From contig OZ244783.1 of assembly GCA_965219635.1 (NCBI GenBank), forward strand, positions 3,658,001 through 3,722,000: a stretch of DNA of 64,000 nucleotides, read 5' to 3'. This stretch comes from JAPOXR01 sp965219635 (GTDB taxonomy: Bacteria > Pseudomonadota > Alphaproteobacteria > Rhodobacterales > Rhodobacteraceae). This document shows, piece by piece, positions 53,132 through 62,402 of this stretch (positions within the stretch are counted from its first letter, which is position 1; every line of letters begins with the position of its first letter). The translations under genes were made by a program, and so were the position numbers. The notes under the pieces were generated by a model, which ran no database searches, was not told where the DNA came from, and saw only the letters and a list, made by a program, of their open reading frames with translations.

Positions 53132-54667
53132 TCAGCCTGTTGATCCCTGTTCAACGAAGAGATCATGGTATTCACGGCGCAGGACCGATTTCAGCACCTT
53201 GCCCATCGAGTTGCGTGGCAAACCATCCATGGGGATAACCCGTTTTGGGTGCTTGTAACGTGCAAGCCGGCCGTCAAGTTCAGCGGAGAGATCGATTGCT
53301 GATGGCCGCTTGCTGCCCGAACCAACAACGAAAGCGACGACGGCTTCGCCGAAATCAGGGTGGGGCAAACCGACAACCGCGCATTCCATGACACCGGGCG
53401 ATTGATCGATGATCTCTTCAAGTTCCTTGGGGTAGATGTTGACCCCGCCAGAAATGACAAGGTCCTTCGCCCGTCCCTCAAGTATGATGTCGCCATCCCG
53501 ATCACGGCGGGCAAGGTCACCGGTCTTGAACCAGCCATCAGACGTGAGGTCCTCCCTGGTCTTGTCCGGATTGTTCCAGTAGCCGGAGAATTGTCCCGGG
53601 CTTTTGATTTCCAGGGTCCCAACCTCGTCGCGGCGGGTCAGGAGATTTTCATCTTTCCCCCTGATCCGAACTTCAACGCCGGGCAGGGGGGCGCCAACCG
53701 ATCCTGCCTTTCGCAGCCCGTCATAGGAGTGGGACGTGATCATGTTGGCTTCTGTCATACCGTAGCGTTCAAGAATTCGATGACCGGTTCTTTCCTCCCA
53801 TTCGCGATGCGTCGATGCGAGCAGCGGCGCTGACCCCGAAACGAACAGTCGCATTCCTGAAGTCAGTTGCTGCGACAGGCCGTCCTGCTGCAACAACCGG
53901 GTGTAGTGAGTGGGTACCCCCATCATAGCGGTCGCTTGCGGCAGCGCCTCGAGTATCTGATCGGCATCAAACTTGGGAAAGAACCGGATCGAACAACCCG
54001 AGATCAGCGCAACGTTGGTGGCGACAAATAACCCGTGCACATGATTGACTGGCAGGAAATGCAGGAGGACATCCTCCTCGGTGAACCTCCAGAGTTGGGT
54101 CAGTGTGTGGTAGTTCGAGGCCAGTGCCCCGTGGGAGAGCATCGCCCCCTTTGGACGGCCAGTGGTGCCCGATGTATAGACAATTGCAGCGATGTCTTGT
54201 GGTTGCCTGGGCACTGGCGAAGAAAGACCTGCCTCCTTGCCGAAGCCTTCGAACAATGTTCCGTGTCCATGTGCGTCAAGTGACAGGACATGCTCAATTC
54301 CTGCGCTCCGGATGACATCCTCAAGCGCAGCTTGACGCTCTGGTGAACAGACAAGAATTCTTGGAGTAGAATCTGTCAGGAAGTGCCTCGCTTCTTCCAC
54401 CGTGCTCGCCGGATTGACTGGCACGAGAATGCCGCCAGCGGCTATCGTGCCGAGATAGAGTTGAAGCACCGGGAGAGACTTGTCCGCGAGCAGGGCAACC
54501 CGGTCTCCAGGAACAAGGCCGCAGCAGATGAGGTTCCCGGCAATTTGCAGGGCGCCCGAAAAGAACTCTTCATAAGTCATGGAGTTGCCGCCAGGTACCA
54601 CGGCGAATGTTCGATCAGGGCCCATTCGCAGACCGGGCGACAGCGCTTCAAACAGATGGTTTTGCAT
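53132..54667 (-). CDS. Acyl-CoA synthetase, malonyl-CoA synthetase (MatB)-like
   Basis: A 511-residue ANL-superfamily ligase. It has the P-loop Y-T-S-G-T-T-G-R-P-K-G, the Y-G-M-T-E-A-N adenylation motif, G-W-F-K-T-G-D and the catalytic Lys region G-K-V-L-K. The N-terminus N-H-L-F-E-A-L and the R-Y-G-M-T-E strand resemble MatB malonyl/methylmalonyl-CoA synthetases. ATG 54667 starts the family sequence; the frame runs 114 bases further but without homology. No malonate decarboxylase genes are near, so the substrate is provisional. Confidence 0.78.
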   Translation of the reverse strand: MQNHLFEALSPGLRMGPDRTFAVVPGGNSMTYEEFFSGALQIAGNLICCGLVPGDRVALLADKSLPVLQLYLGTIAAGGILVPVNPASTVEEARHFLTDSTPRILVCSPERQAALEDVIRSAGIEHVLSLDAHGHGTLFEGFGKEAGLSSPVPRQPQDIAAIVYTSGTTGRPKGAMLSHGALASNYHTLTQLWRFTEEDVLLHFLPVNHVHGLFVATNVALISGCSIRFFPKFDADQILEALPQATAMMGVPTHYTRLLQQDGLSQQLTSGMRLFVSGSAPLLASTHREWEERTGHRILERYGMTEANMITSHSYDGLRKAGSVGAPLPGVEVRIRGKDENLLTRRDEVGTLEIKSPGQFSGYWNNPDKTREDLTSDGWFKTGDLARRDRDGDIILEGRAKDLVISGGVNIYPKELEEIIDQSPGVMECAVVGLPHPDFGEAVVAFVVGSGSKRPSAIDLSAELDGRLARYKHPKRVIPMDGLPRNSMGKVLKSVLRREYHDLFVEQGSTG

Positions 54668-54950
54668 GACAGATGGGCTTTGCGGGAGGTGAGCGCATAC
54701 ACACGGTGGGCAGCAAATGCCAGCAATCTGGCGTCCTGGCACCCTTGGTTTCAGGACTGGATGAAGCCCGGCCGAGGCCAATTGAGGCCCACCGAGTTCG
54801 GGAAACTGTCCGATTTGGCGAAGCCCGATTTTTTGACTTCAAGCCAATGTCAGAATCCCATAATAGGCCTGCTGATCACGCGGTTGCGCCGAAGCTGCCG
54901 CATCGAATTGCAGACTTGCGTTGTCAAGGAAACGGTGAAGGAGAGCAGGA

Positions 54951-55514
54951 TTGTCTCACGCCGAACATGCGGAAGGTTCGCGCCGCGATTTCATCTATTA
55001 CGCCACTGGAGCGACAGGGGCGGTCGCCGGAGGCGCCGCCATCTGGCCGCTGATTGATCAAATGAACCCCAGTGCCGATGTTCAGGCCCTGTCCTCGATT
55101 GAGGTGGATGTTTCAGGGGTTGAGCCTGGCACGCAGTTGACAGTCAAATGGCTCGGAAAGCCGGTATTCATCCGGCGGCGCACACAGGAGGAAATCGCTG
55201 CCGCGCAGGACGTGAACCTGGACGAACTCATCGATGGGTTGGCAAGGAACGGGAACGCCGACGATGATCTTGCCGCTCTGGACAGCAATCGCTCACTCGA
55301 CGAGGCCGGCGAATGGCTTGTCATGGTTGGTGTCTGCTCGCACCTCGGATGCGTTCCGCTCGGCGATGGGGCGGGCGAGTTCGGCGGTTGGTTCTGCCCT
55401 TGCCACGGCTCGCACTACGATACGTCAGGCCGCATCAGGAAGGGACCGGCACCGGAGAATCTGGAGGTTCCTGTGGCGGAATTCATCAATGAAACCACCA
55501 TTCGGCTCGGATAG
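54951..55514 (+). CDS. petA: Ubiquinol-cytochrome c reductase iron-sulfur (Rieske) subunit
   Basis: A 187-residue Rieske subunit of the cytochrome bc1 complex. TTG start with AAGGAGAG upstream. A twin-arginine-type S-R-R-D-F precedes the membrane anchor (about 13-33). Cluster motifs are C-S-H-L-G-C and C-P-C-H-G-S-H-Y-D. The sequence after the anchor (I-D-Q-M-N-P-S-A-D-V-Q-A) is the alphaproteobacterial form. It is the first gene of petABC and carries electrons from ubiquinol to cytochrome c1. Confidence 0.95.
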   Translation: MSHAEHAEGSRRDFIYYATGATGAVAGGAAIWPLIDQMNPSADVQALSSIEVDVSGVEPGTQLTVKWLGKPVFIRRRTQEEIAAAQDVNLDELIDGLARNGNADDDLAALDSNRSLDEAGEWLVMVGVCSHLGCVPLGDGAGEFGGWFCPCHGSHYDTSGRIRKGPAPENLEVPVAEFINETTIRLG

Positions 55515-55526
55515 GGGGTGATCGAC

Positions 55527-56855
55527 ATGGCTGGAATTCCGCACGACAAGTACGCTCCGAAGACCCGCTTCGAGAAATGGTTGTACGAGAGGCTGCCAGT
55601 GGCGTCGTTGATCTACGACACGCTGATGATCCCGACCCCCAAGAATCTGAATTGGTGGTGGATCTGGGGAATAGTACTGGCCTTTTGCCTTGTTCTCCAA
55701 ATCATCACAGGAATTGTGCTCGCAATGCACTACACGCCAAATGCCGAAATGGCGTTTGCGAGCATTGAGCACATCATGCGCAACGTGAATTCCGGCTGGG
55801 CCCTTCGCTACCTGCATTCGAATGGAGCCTCGCTGTTCTTCCTGGCAGCATACATTCACATGTTCAGGGGCCTCTACTATGGCTCTTACAAGGCGCCGCG
55901 GGAATTGACCTGGATCATCGGCATGCTGATCTATATCGCCATGATGGCCACGGCCTTTATGGGGTATGTGCTTCCCTGGGGGCAGATGTCCTTCTGGGGC
56001 GCAACCGTCATCACCGGACTCTTCGGCGCAATCCCGGGGATAGGCGACGTGCTGCAAACGTGGTTGCTTGGCGGTCCTGCGGTCGAAAACCCGACACTCA
56101 ACAGGTTCTTCTCGCTTCACTACCTGCTGCCCTTTGTCATAGTGGGCCTGGTCATCGTGCATATCTGGGCGTTCCACACGACCGGTAACAATAACCCGAC
56201 CGGGGTTGAGGTCCGCCGCACCAGCAAGTCCGACGCTGAACGCGACACCGTGCCATTCTGGCCCTACTTCGTGATCAAGGACTTGTTCGCGCTGGCCGTG
56301 ATCCTCGTGGTGTTCTTTGCCATCGTTGGTTTCATGCCCAACTACCTCGGGCATCCCGACAACTACATTGAGGCGAACCCGCTGGCGACGCCGGAACACA
56401 TCGTTCCGGAATGGTACTTCCTGCCATTCTATGCCATCCTCAGAGCATTCACGTCGGATGTCTGGATCGTACAGCTGGCCAGTTTCGTGACCGGGGGCAT
56501 TATTGACGCCAAGTTCTTCGGTGTCATGGCGATGTTCGGCTCGTTGCTTGTCATGGCTCTGGTTCCCTGGCTTGACACGTCAATGGTCCGTTCTGGCCGC
56601 TACAGGCCGATGTTCAAGTGGTGGTTCGGACTTCTGGTTCTGGACTTCATAGTACTGACGTGGGCCGGAGGGAGGCCTGCCGAGGGGATTTACGCCATCA
56701 TCTCTCTTGCCGGAGCTGCATACTGGTTCCTGTATTTCCTGGTCATTCTGCCGGTATTGGGAGTGATCGAAAAACCGCTTCCGCGCCCTGGAACCATTGA
56801 GGAGGACTTCGACTCGATGCTTTCCGGTGCCGCAGAAACTGAATCCCGAGGCTGA
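55527..56855 (+). CDS. petB: Cytochrome b of the bc1 complex
   Basis: A 442-residue membrane protein with the paired heme His helices (H-S-N-G-A-S, H-M-F-R-G, then H-Y-L-L-P and H-x-W), the Qo-site P-E-W-Y motif (E-W-Y-F-L-P-F-Y-A-I-L-R) and G-Y-V-L-P-W-G-Q-M. ATG 55527 is chosen over GTG 55518 because GGGGGTG lies 6 bases upstream. It follows petA by 12 bases and precedes petC by 2, so the complex is encoded as separate b and c1 genes rather than the fused form of some rhizobia. Confidence 0.96.
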   Translation: MAGIPHDKYAPKTRFEKWLYERLPVASLIYDTLMIPTPKNLNWWWIWGIVLAFCLVLQIITGIVLAMHYTPNAEMAFASIEHIMRNVNSGWALRYLHSNGASLFFLAAYIHMFRGLYYGSYKAPRELTWIIGMLIYIAMMATAFMGYVLPWGQMSFWGATVITGLFGAIPGIGDVLQTWLLGGPAVENPTLNRFFSLHYLLPFVIVGLVIVHIWAFHTTGNNNPTGVEVRRTSKSDAERDTVPFWPYFVIKDLFALAVILVVFFAIVGFMPNYLGHPDNYIEANPLATPEHIVPEWYFLPFYAILRAFTSDVWIVQLASFVTGGIIDAKFFGVMAMFGSLLVMALVPWLDTSMVRSGRYRPMFKWWFGLLVLDFIVLTWAGGRPAEGIYAIISLAGAAYWFLYFLVILPVLGVIEKPLPRPGTIEEDFDSMLSGAAETESRG

Positions 56856-56857
56856 TC

Positions 56858-57667
56858 ATGCGTGCAGGAGTAACAGCAGTGAATATTGCATCCGTGGCAG
56901 TGGTGGCGATGGTGATTGGTCTTGCCGCACCGGCGGCATTTGCAGCCGGAGGTGGCGGCAAGGTCGAGGATTACAGCTTCTCGTTCGAGGGGCCGTTCGG
57001 GCGGTTTGACACCCAGCAGCTGCAGAGAGGTTTGCTGGTCTATCAGGAAGTGTGCGCTGCCTGCCACGGACTGCGGTATGTTCCGTTTCGCACGCTTGGA
57101 GATCCTGGTGGTCCCGAGCTTCCGGCAGGAGCAATCAAGGCGTTTGCGGCGAACTTCGACATCTATGACGACGAGTTGGAAGACTTTCGGCCAGCAACAC
57201 CCGTTGACAATTTTCCGGTGGTCGACTCCGCCGACGCGCCCGACCTTTCCTTGATGGCGAAGGCCAGGGCAGGTTTCAGCGGACCGGAGGGCACCGGGCT
57301 GACACAGCTGTACCGGGGTGGCGGCGGACCGGAGTACATTGCATCGCTGCTGACTCACTACACCGGTGAGGAGAAGACTGAGGCAGGTACAACGCTCTAC
57401 GAGAATGAGTCCTTTCCGGGTGGTTGGCTCTCGATGGCTCCCCCGCTTGAGGACGGGATTGTCGAGTTTCCGGATGGCTCAAGCAGTTCAGTGGAAGCCA
57501 TGGCATTGGATGTGGCTGCATTCCTCACCTGGACAGCCGAGCCCAAGATGATGGCGCGGAAGCAAGCCGGTTTTGTCGGCGTGCTGCTGTTGGCCTTGCT
57601 TGCGGCTCTGCTGTATCTGACGAACAAGCGGCTCTGGGCGTCGGTCAAGCACCGGGCAAGGGAGTGA
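56858..57667 (+). CDS. petC: Cytochrome c1 of the bc1 complex
   Basis: A 269-residue periplasmic cytochrome with a signal peptide (cleavage near A-F-A, residue 29), the heme motif C-A-A-C-H, an axial Met in L-S-M-A-P-P-L, and a C-terminal membrane anchor (about 241-258) ending K-R-L-W-A-S-V-K-H-R. It follows petB directly and completes the petABC operon. Confidence 0.96.
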   Translation: MRAGVTAVNIASVAVVAMVIGLAAPAAFAAGGGGKVEDYSFSFEGPFGRFDTQQLQRGLLVYQEVCAACHGLRYVPFRTLGDPGGPELPAGAIKAFAANFDIYDDELEDFRPATPVDNFPVVDSADAPDLSLMAKARAGFSGPEGTGLTQLYRGGGGPEYIASLLTHYTGEEKTEAGTTLYENESFPGGWLSMAPPLEDGIVEFPDGSSSSVEAMALDVAAFLTWTAEPKMMARKQAGFVGVLLLALLAALLYLTNKRLWASVKHRARE

Positions 57668-58129
57668 CCTGCACAGGCTTTCGGAAGAGGGATCGACTGT
57701 TGGTCTCCTGATCCGACCTGATCGGCACCTAACGTCTGCGTGCCGTCGGCCAAGTTCGGCCGGGTGCCCGCCGCAGAAACGGCTCCATATTTCAGCAACC
57801 AGACATCGGTCTCTGCACCAGGCAGGCGGTTCACGGTGTTTCTCTGAAACCGAAATATCCCAGCGGCAACGGGGTTACGCATCGATCTATGGTCAAATGT
57901 GCGCTGTTTTGCTGCCGACGGCTTGGGCAACTTGAACCAGCGGTCAATTCACATTGCCTGCCAGCGACGCCGACCCGGGCTCAATACAGCAAGTGAACTT
58001 GTGAATACCAAAGGCGGCAAACGGCACATCTTGCGCAGGGCACACTGCAAGCGAAGGGAAGCTCCCCTTTTTGTGAAATGGCATCGGTGGTATTTGGCAG
58101 CGCCACAGGATGCGAGGGAGCAATGCAAG
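57668..58129. other. Intergenic stretch, no convincing gene
   Basis: It lies between petC and the ParD antitoxin. An open frame continuous with parD extends back to 57899, but its first 77 codons have no antitoxin homology and the ribosome binding site is at 58114-58120, so it is not part of the gene. No clear structure was seen. Confidence 0.4.
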
Positions 58130-58393
58130 ATGACCGTCAACTCCACAGTCAGTTTCACCAACCGTCACCACGAGTTTGCGATGAAGAAAGTGCAGGACGG
58201 CTCGTATGCTTCGGTCAGCAGCCTGGCTGCCGACGGCATTGAAAGGCTCATGCAGGAAGAAGAAGAACGAAAGGACTTGGTGGCCGGGATGGCCGGTTTA
58301 ATCAAGGCAAGAATGGAAACGCCCCGGCCCAGGTTTGTCGAAATGGATGACAGCGATACCATGTTCGATGATCTTCGCCGTCGGCTGAAATAG
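58130..58393 (+). CDS. ParD-like type II antitoxin
   Basis: An 87-residue protein. The N-terminal ribbon-helix-helix region M-T-V-N-S-T-V-S-F-T-N-R-H-H-E-F is followed by G-S-Y-A-S-V-S-S-L-A-A-D-G-I-E-R, and the charged C-terminal tail would wrap a ParE toxin. GAGGGAG lies 9 bases before ATG 58130. The toxin gene that normally follows is decayed, so this antitoxin may be an orphan that now only represses its own promoter or blocks other ParE proteins. Confidence 0.75.
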   Translation: MTVNSTVSFTNRHHEFAMKKVQDGSYASVSSLAADGIERLMQEEEERKDLVAGMAGLIKARMETPRPRFVEMDDSDTMFDDLRRRLK

Positions 58394-58394
58394 T

Positions 58395-58680
58395 CGAGGA
58401 GGCGAAGCTCGGAGGTTCCGCCGTTCTCAGGAAGAAGACGATCTATTCAGATCGGACGGGCAATTGGCTGACGGCGCTGCAACCAAGGCTGCACTGCAAT
58501 CGATTGGTGAGCTTGAGGCCATTATCCGGGCGACGACAGCTCTCCCTTATCGGCACAAGTCAGAAACGAACTCTCACCTGGCCGTTGCACTATCCTGGCA
58601 GTCGGCGAGAGGCGATCTGTTTGATGGCTCATGACGGAAAGCACGAGGTCCACATCATGGCCATAAGCCGCTCTCGAGCC
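58395..58680 (+). pseudogene. Decayed ParE-like toxin gene
   Basis: Directly after parD. The first part, in one frame (to the stop at 58632), reads R-S-Q-E-E-D-D-L-F and then A-A-L-Q-S-I-G-E-L-E-A-I-I-R, like the ParE N-terminal helices. From about 58585 a ParE-like ending, V-G-E-R-R and D-G-K-H-E-V-H-I-M, appears in other frames. No clean start is present. The fragments and frameshifts indicate an inactivated toxin. Confidence 0.45.
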
Positions 58681-58767
58681 AACCGGTTACAGGTCACAAA
58701 AGTGATGGCCAGTGCGGGGCGAACGCGCCCGTCTTCGGCTGGTTTTGCCTCGCAGACTCACGTTTCC

Positions 58768-59583
58768 CTACTTCGCTGATGGGTCGAAATCGTAGAGCCA
58801 TTCGTGATCGGGATGGCTGGCAAATCGCCATTTCCGAATGGGTCCGGCCATTACGTTGAGGTAGTACATCTCGTAGCCAAAAGGCGTTCCGCACGGATGG
58901 TGTCCCCTCGGCACAAGCACAACATCATGGTCGTGAACGCAAACGGTTTCATCAAGACTCAAATCGTCAGTGAACACGCGCTGGAACCCGAAGCCCTGCG
59001 GTGGGTTCAAGCGATGATAGTAGGTCTCTTCGAGATAGGTGATACGGGGAAAATCGTCTTCGTCATGGCGGTGCGGCGGATAGGACGACCAGTGGCCCTG
59101 CGGCGTAAACACCTCGGTTACGAGCAAACTGTCGGCGAAATCCTGGTTCTCCATGGCAATGTTGTAGATCTGGCGGGTGTTCGTACCCGTACCACGTTCG
59201 GCAAACTCGACTCCGCCGGGCCCTATGATCTGGCATTCCCGGCTGCCGGAGCCGGGCGCTGTACATACGGCAAGTACACAGCTGGTTTCGGACCTGGCCT
59301 TCCAGTGTGAGTCCGGCGGCGCGTAGAGCGCATGCGGTGGTGATCTTTCGAACACGTTCATGCGGTCGCCAAGGACGCCGAAACTGGTCTCTCCGACTGT
59401 GAGTTCGACCTTGCCTTCAATCACGACCAGGATTGCTTCCATGTCATTCGTAGAACCGGTGGCGTTATCGCCTTGATTCAACCTGTGCAGACTGAAGCCG
59501 ACATAAGACCAACCGGCAGACGCCGGAGTGACGTCGTGCATCAAGCCGTATGGTTGCCGGGGCTTCAGCAGAAGTTCAGACAT
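58768..59583 (-). CDS. iolB: 5-deoxy-glucuronate isomerase
   Basis: A 271-residue IolB, the usual length, with a bicupin-like fold and metal site in P-P-H-R-H-D-E and the later G-H-H-P region; also W-S-Y-V-G-F and Y-Y-L-N-V-M-A-G near the end. It converts 5-deoxy-glucuronate in inositol catabolism. ATG 59583 starts the family sequence; the frame extends 45 bases upstream. No other iol genes are in the window, so it is either isolated or reused for another acid. Confidence 0.9.
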   Translation of the reverse strand: MSELLLKPRQPYGLMHDVTPASAGWSYVGFSLHRLNQGDNATGSTNDMEAILVVIEGKVELTVGETSFGVLGDRMNVFERSPPHALYAPPDSHWKARSETSCVLAVCTAPGSGSRECQIIGPGGVEFAERGTGTNTRQIYNIAMENQDFADSLLVTEVFTPQGHWSSYPPHRHDEDDFPRITYLEETYYHRLNPPQGFGFQRVFTDDLSLDETVCVHDHDVVLVPRGHHPCGTPFGYEMYYLNVMAGPIRKWRFASHPDHEWLYDFDPSAK

Positions 59584-59770
59584 CTCTCTTGCCTCGTCTG
59601 TTCCATCGAGAGCACCCATACAATCCACGCCCGGGGGGATACAGCCAGTTCATGTCCTGAACCCTGTTTCAGCCTGATTTCCGGGAACCAAACGCATGAT
59701 GGCATTCGTCTCGAGCCATCGGTTTTCTATTTCATATTGCCAGTTTGGTCTGGTAGATTCATGAACAGGA

Positions 59771-59784
59771 GAACCGGCCGGTTC
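59771..59784. promoter_or_regulatory. Perfect 14-bp palindrome (candidate operator)
   Basis: GAACCGGCCGGTTC lies 24 bases before the start of the DUF3574 gene, overlapping where its promoter or leader should be. A DNA-binding dimer site is the obvious reading; no adjacent regulator gene is seen. Confidence 0.45.
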
Positions 59785-59807
59785 ATCCAGCATCAGAGGA
59801 GGATACA

Positions 59808-60239
59808 ATGCCGAACCCATTTGCAAGCCTTCGTTCAACGGCACTTGTCGCACTGTCAGTAGCAGGCCTAATGGCCGCAAGTTCCGCAATTGCGCAGGAT
59901 TGCCCCGATGGAATGGATCCCGTCAGCGAATTCCAGCTCTTCTTCGGCATCGCTGATGACTCGGGCAATGTCGTTCCGGAAGAGGAATGGGAGTTGTTCC
60001 TTGCCGATACAATAAGCCCAAGATTCCCTGACGGTCTGACAATTTATGATGGAAGGGGGCAGTGGCTCGATTCCGCAGGCAAGCTGCATCATGACGAGGT
60101 CAAGGTCGTCATGGCAGCCACTTATGGCGAACTGAGTCTGACACCCGCTCGGGAGATCTCCGCCGAATTCAAGGCCCGCCACGGTGGAACCGCGTTTGTG
60201 ATGTGGAACGCAGCCTGCGCAGGTATCTTTGACGAGTGA
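59808..60239 (+). CDS. Secreted DUF3574-like protein
   Basis: A 143-residue protein with a Sec signal peptide (cleavage near S-A-I-A, residue 29). The mature domain has F-Q-L-F-F-G, E-E-E-W-E-L-F-L-A-D-T-I-S-P-R-F-P-D-G-L-T-I and D-G-R-G-Q-W, the DUF3574 pattern. Periplasmic, function unknown. GAGGAGGA precedes ATG 59808. The gene stands alone, convergent with the exonuclease-CBS gene. Confidence 0.82.
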   Translation: MPNPFASLRSTALVALSVAGLMAASSAIAQDCPDGMDPVSEFQLFFGIADDSGNVVPEEEWELFLADTISPRFPDGLTIYDGRGQWLDSAGKLHHDEVKVVMAATYGELSLTPAREISAEFKARHGGTAFVMWNAACAGIFDE

Positions 60240-60268
60240 CAATCCGGCGCCCGGTGTCAACGGGCAGT

Positions 60269-62356
60269 TCAGAACACGGCAGGAACTCCAAGGAGATTTG
60301 AAATCCTCGGCACCTGTTGCAAGGCCCACCGCAGTTGCTGGGTTTCGTAGCCGTCCAGTTCGGCGGGCGCCACATGGTTTGACATCTTGATGCCGTTTTC
60401 GCTGTCCCGAAGCTGTTGACGGAGAACCAACCCGAGAAGGATGCCGTGTGCAACCTTCAGATCCTGAACAAGGTCTTTGTCGCAGACGCCCAGTTCAGCA
60501 GCAGCCTGCAAGCGGGCCCCGGTAGACCGGGCAGCCACACCATGTGTCAGCGCCAGGGCTCTTGCCGCCGAAAAAAGCGGCATCAGCCCATGCATCTTGA
60601 GATCCAGCCTGCGGCGGCTGTCCAACTTCAGCCGCCCGAGTAGTCCGAACGGGTCTTTGAAGTCGCACGAGCGCTTCGCAAGAAGCGCCAGAAAGGGCTT
60701 GTTGGATTTGGCGGTGCCTAGTGCTCTGTCCCTCAGTTGCTCGGCAATTTCTATATCCCCGTAGACAGGCATCGCATCGAAGAAGATGTCGATGTTCATG
60801 AGGTCCGAAGGGCTGGTGCGCGCCATCCATCCGGACACGGTGTGATCCCATTCGGCGATACTCATGCACCAGTCGCGATTGGAGGCCATGATTTTGCCCG
60901 GGCAGAGCTTGACTCCAGCTTCATGGAGGATCGAAGTCATGAGATCACCGAGTTCCAGAAACCAGTTGGTGGTTTCGTCTCCATTGCCATCGAAAATGAT
61001 GGCGTTGTCCTGATCCATTGCCAGAAGGCTCTCTCCACGGCCTCCTGAACCAAGGACCAGGACCGAAAATGGTGCCGGAGGCGGGCCAAGCCTGTCTGCG
61101 AGTTCGGACAATGCAATCTCGCAGGATTTCTCTGTCAATGCGCGAAGCTCGCGGGAGATTATGGCGGCGATCTTGCCTGGTTCGACCGACTGACCTGCGA
61201 GTGATCGCGCCACCGTTCCAAGTTCGGACCAGACGCGGCCGAGTTCCGCTGAGTTGCCGGCGGTTTCGATTTCGCTTCCGAGAGACACGGCGTCGCCGGA
61301 AAATCCCCTGAAAATGTTCCTGGCGCTGACTGCGCCGGTCAACCGGCGTTGTTCGTCTATGACACCGAAATGCCGGACCCCTTCGGTCTGCATCGAGACT
61401 ATGGCGCGATAGAGGAATTCCTTCGAAGCAATGGTCTTTAGCGGTCTTGAGCAGTGCGACCCTACCGGATCGTCCAGGGCAGACGGTCCCCGGGAAGACA
61501 GCGCCCTCAATATGTCGCTCTCGGTGAGGATGCCGAACTCGTCATCCGCGAGGCCATTGACGAACAGTGAGGTAATGCCCTTCTTGACCATCAGATTGGC
61601 AGCGCATTGCAGGGACTCACCTTGATCTATCATCGTTGGAGGCGAGGACATGACCTCCTTTATCCGCGTGCGGTAGGGATGGCTTCCATCGTTGGTAGCC
61701 TCGCGATGCCTGCCCGTATCGTGCCTGAGCGAACTTGGAGTCTTGCGCCTGGATTCACATATCCGGATGGCCTCACCCACAGTCGACACACCAGCCTTAT
61801 CCAGTAAAGGGACCAGGCGGCGGAATATCTCGGCAGTCACCTTGGCGTCAGCAAGGGCCCGGTGCCTGTCCGCAATGTCCACTGAAAGCCAGTCGGCAAC
61901 CGCTTCCATGGTCCAACTCTCAATGCTGGGGCGTAGCGATTGAGCGAGTTCCTGGACATCCAGCGTAATTGGGGGTGTCCACAGAATGCCATGGCGGCCA
62001 TGCTCGGCCTCAAGAATGGCCAGATCAAAAAATAGAGAATAGCCAAGCATGATACGGCTGCCAGTCCAACTGGCAAAACTCCCGATTGCCTGCCTGAAAT
62101 CTGGAGAACCGGCAACGTCACTGTCCGTGATGCCGTGAATCCGCGTTGACGATTCCGGGATGGCCATTTGGGGGTTGACCAGAACGTCAAACGCCTCGCC
62201 AGGCACTATCCGGCCGGACGAAAGACCGATCCCGGCAATCTCGATTATCCGGTCGTTCCTCGTATCGAGGCCGGTGGTTTCTGTGTCGAAAACCACGGCG
62301 TCGAGGGACCCAAGCGGCATTCCAATGGCCGCTGGCGGTGCAGGTTCGAAGCTCAT
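60269..62356 (-). CDS. Exonuclease (DnaQ-like) + CBS pair + DUF294 nucleotidyltransferase fusion
   Basis: A 695-residue fusion. Residues about 18-180 form a DEDDh 3'-5' exonuclease: D24-x-E26 in F-D-T-E-T-T-G, D111, H165 and D170 (H-R-A-L-A-D-A-K). Residues about 230-350 are two CBS domains that may bind adenosine nucleotides. Then a DUF294/GlnD-like nucleotidyltransferase carries L-G-S-G-G-R-G-E-S and D-Q-D (about 448-463), followed by the helical DUF294_C region. This links an RNA/DNA exonuclease to a putative regulated nucleotidyltransferase, perhaps for nucleotide or RNA signalling. The target is unknown. Confidence 0.85.
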   Translation of the reverse strand: MSFEPAPPAAIGMPLGSLDAVVFDTETTGLDTRNDRIIEIAGIGLSSGRIVPGEAFDVLVNPQMAIPESSTRIHGITDSDVAGSPDFRQAIGSFASWTGSRIMLGYSLFFDLAILEAEHGRHGILWTPPITLDVQELAQSLRPSIESWTMEAVADWLSVDIADRHRALADAKVTAEIFRRLVPLLDKAGVSTVGEAIRICESRRKTPSSLRHDTGRHREATNDGSHPYRTRIKEVMSSPPTMIDQGESLQCAANLMVKKGITSLFVNGLADDEFGILTESDILRALSSRGPSALDDPVGSHCSRPLKTIASKEFLYRAIVSMQTEGVRHFGVIDEQRRLTGAVSARNIFRGFSGDAVSLGSEIETAGNSAELGRVWSELGTVARSLAGQSVEPGKIAAIISRELRALTEKSCEIALSELADRLGPPPAPFSVLVLGSGGRGESLLAMDQDNAIIFDGNGDETTNWFLELGDLMTSILHEAGVKLCPGKIMASNRDWCMSIAEWDHTVSGWMARTSPSDLMNIDIFFDAMPVYGDIEIAEQLRDRALGTAKSNKPFLALLAKRSCDFKDPFGLLGRLKLDSRRRLDLKMHGLMPLFSAARALALTHGVAARSTGARLQAAAELGVCDKDLVQDLKVAHGILLGLVLRQQLRDSENGIKMSNHVAPAELDGYETQQLRWALQQVPRISNLLGVPAVF

Positions 62357-62402
62357 CGGCCGCGACTACAGGACGATCTTGCCGGCATCGGTTCTGCTAC
62401 CC

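Noticed and set aside
55425..56399. 324-codon minus-strand frame
   Set aside because: Antisense to petB; the product is His/Gln/Asp rich with no recognisable domain.
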